Assembly: GCF_004919045.1 (NCBI RefSeq)
Contig: NZ_SWDW01000009.1
Coordinates: 62,001-126,000, forward strand
From: Sinomonas albida
Lineage (GTDB): Bacteria; Actinomycetota; Actinomycetes; Actinomycetales; Micrococcaceae
Direction: 5' to 3'
Length of the DNA stretch: 64,000 nucleotides
The notes beneath the pieces are model-generated. The model worked only from the letters and a program-made list of their open reading frames with translations. It did no database searches and was not told the DNA's origin. The position numbers and the translations under genes were made by a program. The first letter of the stretch is position 1, and every line of letters begins with the position of its first letter. Of this stretch, positions 62,328 to 64,000 are shown piece after piece.

Positions 62328-64000
62328 ATGGATCCGCTCCATCTCCGCTCCGCCGGCACCAGCGTGCTGCTCGCCTTCGACTCCGGCGAAGCCGAGATCG
62401 TCCACTGGGGCGCCGACCTCGGCGCCTCGATTCCGGACCTCGGCCTCCTCAGCCCGCCCATCCCGCACTCGTCCTACGACGTGCCGGCCGTCGGAGGCCT
62501 CCTCCCCCAGGCGTCGTCGGGCTGGCTGGGCCGCCCGGCCTTACGCGGCCACAGGACGGCAGCCGACCAGGCACAGAGCAGCGTCCCCGGCTTCGCGTTC
62601 TCGCCGGCGCTGCGGGTCGTGTCTGTCGAGGCGACGCTGGACGGGCGCGGCGCGCGGATCGTGCAGGCCGACGCCGACGCCGGGCTCAGCGTGGCGAGCG
62701 AGCTCGTGCTGCACGAGGGCGGCCTCCTCGAGATCGCGCACGAGCTGACCAACACGGGCGCCGGGCCGTACCAGCTCGATGAGCTAGCCGCCGTCGTCCC
62801 TCTCCTCGGAGACGCCACGGAGCTGCTCGACCTCACGGGCCGCTGGTGCCGCGAGAACCACCCGCAGCGCCAGGCCGTCCGCCAGGGCACGTGGGTGCGC
62901 TCGGGCCGCCACGGGCGCACGGGCCACGACTCTTCGCTCCTCGTTGCGGCCGGGACGGCCGGATTCTCGAACCGGACCGGCCGCGTGTGGGCCGTGCACT
63001 TCGGCTGGTCGGGGAACCACGAGCAGTACCTCGACTCGCTCGCCGACGGCCGGCGCACGCTCGGAGCGGCCGAACTGCTCGGCTCGGGCGAGGTGGTCCT
63101 CGGCCCCGGCGAGTCGTACCGCACCCCCGTTCTCTACGCGGCGTACTCCGGTCGCGGGCTCGACGGCGTCACGGACGCCTTCTACCGCTGGTTCCGTGCG
63201 CGGCCGCACCACGTCGACACCGTCTCCGGCCGCGAGCGGCCCGTGGTGCTCAACACGTGGGAGGCCGTGTACTTCGACCACCGGCTCGAGCCCCTCGAAG
63301 AGCTCGCGGCTCTGGCCGCCGACCTCGGCGTGGAGCGCTTCGTGCTCGACGACGGCTGGTTCCGCGGGCGACGCGACGACCACGCGGGGCTCGGTGACTG
63401 GTACGTCGACGAGACGGTGTGGCCCGACGGCCTCACGCCGCTCATCGACAAGGTGACGGCGCTCGGCATGGAGTTCGGCCTGTGGGTCGAGCCCGAGATG
63501 GTCAACCTCGACTCCGACGTGGCGCGCACCCACCCTGAATGGATCGCGGGCCCCTCCGCCAGCTCGCACAAGGACGGCGGCCGGCTGCCGCTCGAGTGGC
63601 GGCACCAGCAGGTCATCGACCTCGTGAACCCCGACGCGTGGCAGTACGTCTACAGCCGGCTCGATGCCCTCCTCACCGAGAACAACATCGCGTACCTCAA
63701 GTGGGACCAGAACCGCGACCTTGCCGAGTACGGCCATGCGGGCCGGCCCTCGGTCCATGAGCAGACGCTTGCCTTCTACCGGCTCCTTGACGCGCTCCGG
63801 GCCGCGCACCCGGGGGTCGAAATCGAGTCGTGCGCCTCGGGCGGCGCGCGCGTGGATCTGGGCGTCCTGCAGCGCACGGATCGCGTGTGGGCCTCGGACT
63901 GCAACGACGCGCTCGAGCGCCAGACCATCCAGCGCTGGACCGAGGCTGTGCTCCCGCCCGAACTCGTAGGCGCGCACATCGGCCCCACCCATTCGCACAC
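62328..64000 (+). CDS. Alpha-galactosidase, GH36, 3' end outside window
   Basis: Glycoside hydrolase family 36/27-type enzyme that removes terminal alpha-galactose. About 557 codons are visible. Start MDPLHLRSAGTSVLL at 62328; an N-terminal beta-sandwich is followed by a TIM barrel with VLNTWEAVYFDH, FVLDDGWFRGRRDD, GLWVEPEMVN, nucleophile Asp460 in YLKWDQNRD, ESCASGGARVD and acid/base Asp524 in WASDCND. No signal peptide, so it acts on imported sugar. It follows the ABC importer. Confidence 0.93.
   Translation, partial: MDPLHLRSAGTSVLLAFDSGEAEIVHWGADLGASIPDLGLLSPPIPHSSYDVPAVGGLLPQASSGWLGRPALRGHRTAADQAQSSVPGFAFSPALRVVSVEATLDGRGARIVQADADAGLSVASELVLHEGGLLEIAHELTNTGAGPYQLDELAAVVPLLGDATELLDLTGRWCRENHPQRQAVRQGTWVRSGRHGRTGHDSSLLVAAGTAGFSNRTGRVWAVHFGWSGNHEQYLDSLADGRRTLGAAELLGSGEVVLGPGESYRTPVLYAAYSGRGLDGVTDAFYRWFRARPHHVDTVSGRERPVVLNTWEAVYFDHRLEPLEELAALAADLGVERFVLDDGWFRGRRDDHAGLGDWYVDETVWPDGLTPLIDKVTALGMEFGLWVEPEMVNLDSDVARTHPEWIAGPSASSHKDGGRLPLEWRHQQVIDLVNPDAWQYVYSRLDALLTENNIAYLKWDQNRDLAEYGHAGRPSVHEQTLAFYRLLDALRAAHPGVEIESCASGGARVDLGVLQRTDRVWASDCNDALERQTIQRWTEAVLPPELVGAHIGPTHSH

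Noticed and set aside
63331-63360. Near-match to the dispersed motif in the GH36 gene (CGACGACGGCTGG)
   Set aside because: It encodes the conserved DDGW of the enzyme family and has a different flank, so protein constraint explains it.

Overview
The window is very GC-rich (about 70 percent by eye) and densely coded. It uses GTG and TTG starts often, and most co-directional genes overlap by four bases (ATGA, GTGA). Gene content and order point to an actinobacterium of the Micrococcaceae, Arthrobacter- or Sinomonas-like. Supporting points are a fused trehalose-phosphatase/GH15 trehalase, an Rv3654c-Rv3660c-type Tad pilus locus beside a DEAD/DEAH helicase, a topA-SseB-Ppx cluster, and an nth-CoA pyrophosphatase pair near acs. 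The genus is an inference. No rRNA, tRNA, CRISPR array, transposase or prophage gene was seen.

Layout. (1) 1-8.1 kb, minus strand: a truncated NAD-dependent epimerase and a Gfo/Idh oxidoreductase with a LacI-type operator, an MDR oxidoreductase, and the trehalose-phosphatase/GH15 fusion, whose phosphatase active site is degraded. (2) 6.6-19.8 kb, L-rhamnose use: rhaM-rhaI-rhaD-rhaB on the minus strand. Divergent to them are a Gfo/Idh-DUF6807 fusion-like protein and a GH78 alpha-L-rhamnosidase, followed by two small proteins and a LacI regulator. (3) 20-24 kb: an ArsR-type regulator, an AcuC deacetylase-like protein, and the TrkH/TrkA potassium uptake pair. (4) 24-27.4 kb: two duplicated alpha/beta hydrolases divergent from an HD-GYP-like/LuxR regulator. 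(5) 27.4-36.6 kb, minus strand: proC, a TIM-barrel epimerase, Ppx/GppA, SseB, topA, a winged-helix regulator and a methyltransferase. (6) 36.7-39.8 kb: two related lipoproteins, the tRNA hydroxylase trhO and a GNAT acetyltransferase. (7) 39.9-49.4 kb: an MrfA-like helicase, a seven-gene Tad-type pilus operon and an exonuclease/DNA polymerase. (8) 49.4-54.8 kb: CoA pyrophosphatase, nth, a low-complexity membrane protein and acetyl-CoA synthetase. (9) 54.8-56.4 kb: an isolated AbiEi-like gene with a possible nuclease-like C-terminus, flanked by palindromic repeats. (10) 56.4-64 kb: a LacI-controlled sugar locus with a Gfo/Idh oxidoreductase, an ABC importer (two permeases and a binding protein) and a GH36 alpha-galactosidase cut by the window end.

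Two features are not explained by ordinary annotation. First, a short motif, CGGACGACGGCG, is scattered on both strands, inside genes in four different reading frames and between genes. It twice forms a perfect inverted pair, an arrangement that resembles DNA-uptake sequences. Second, the AbiEi-like gene lies between two homologous 57-58 bp palindromes, and one of them encodes the end of its protein. This resembles the layout of REP elements and their RAYT genes.
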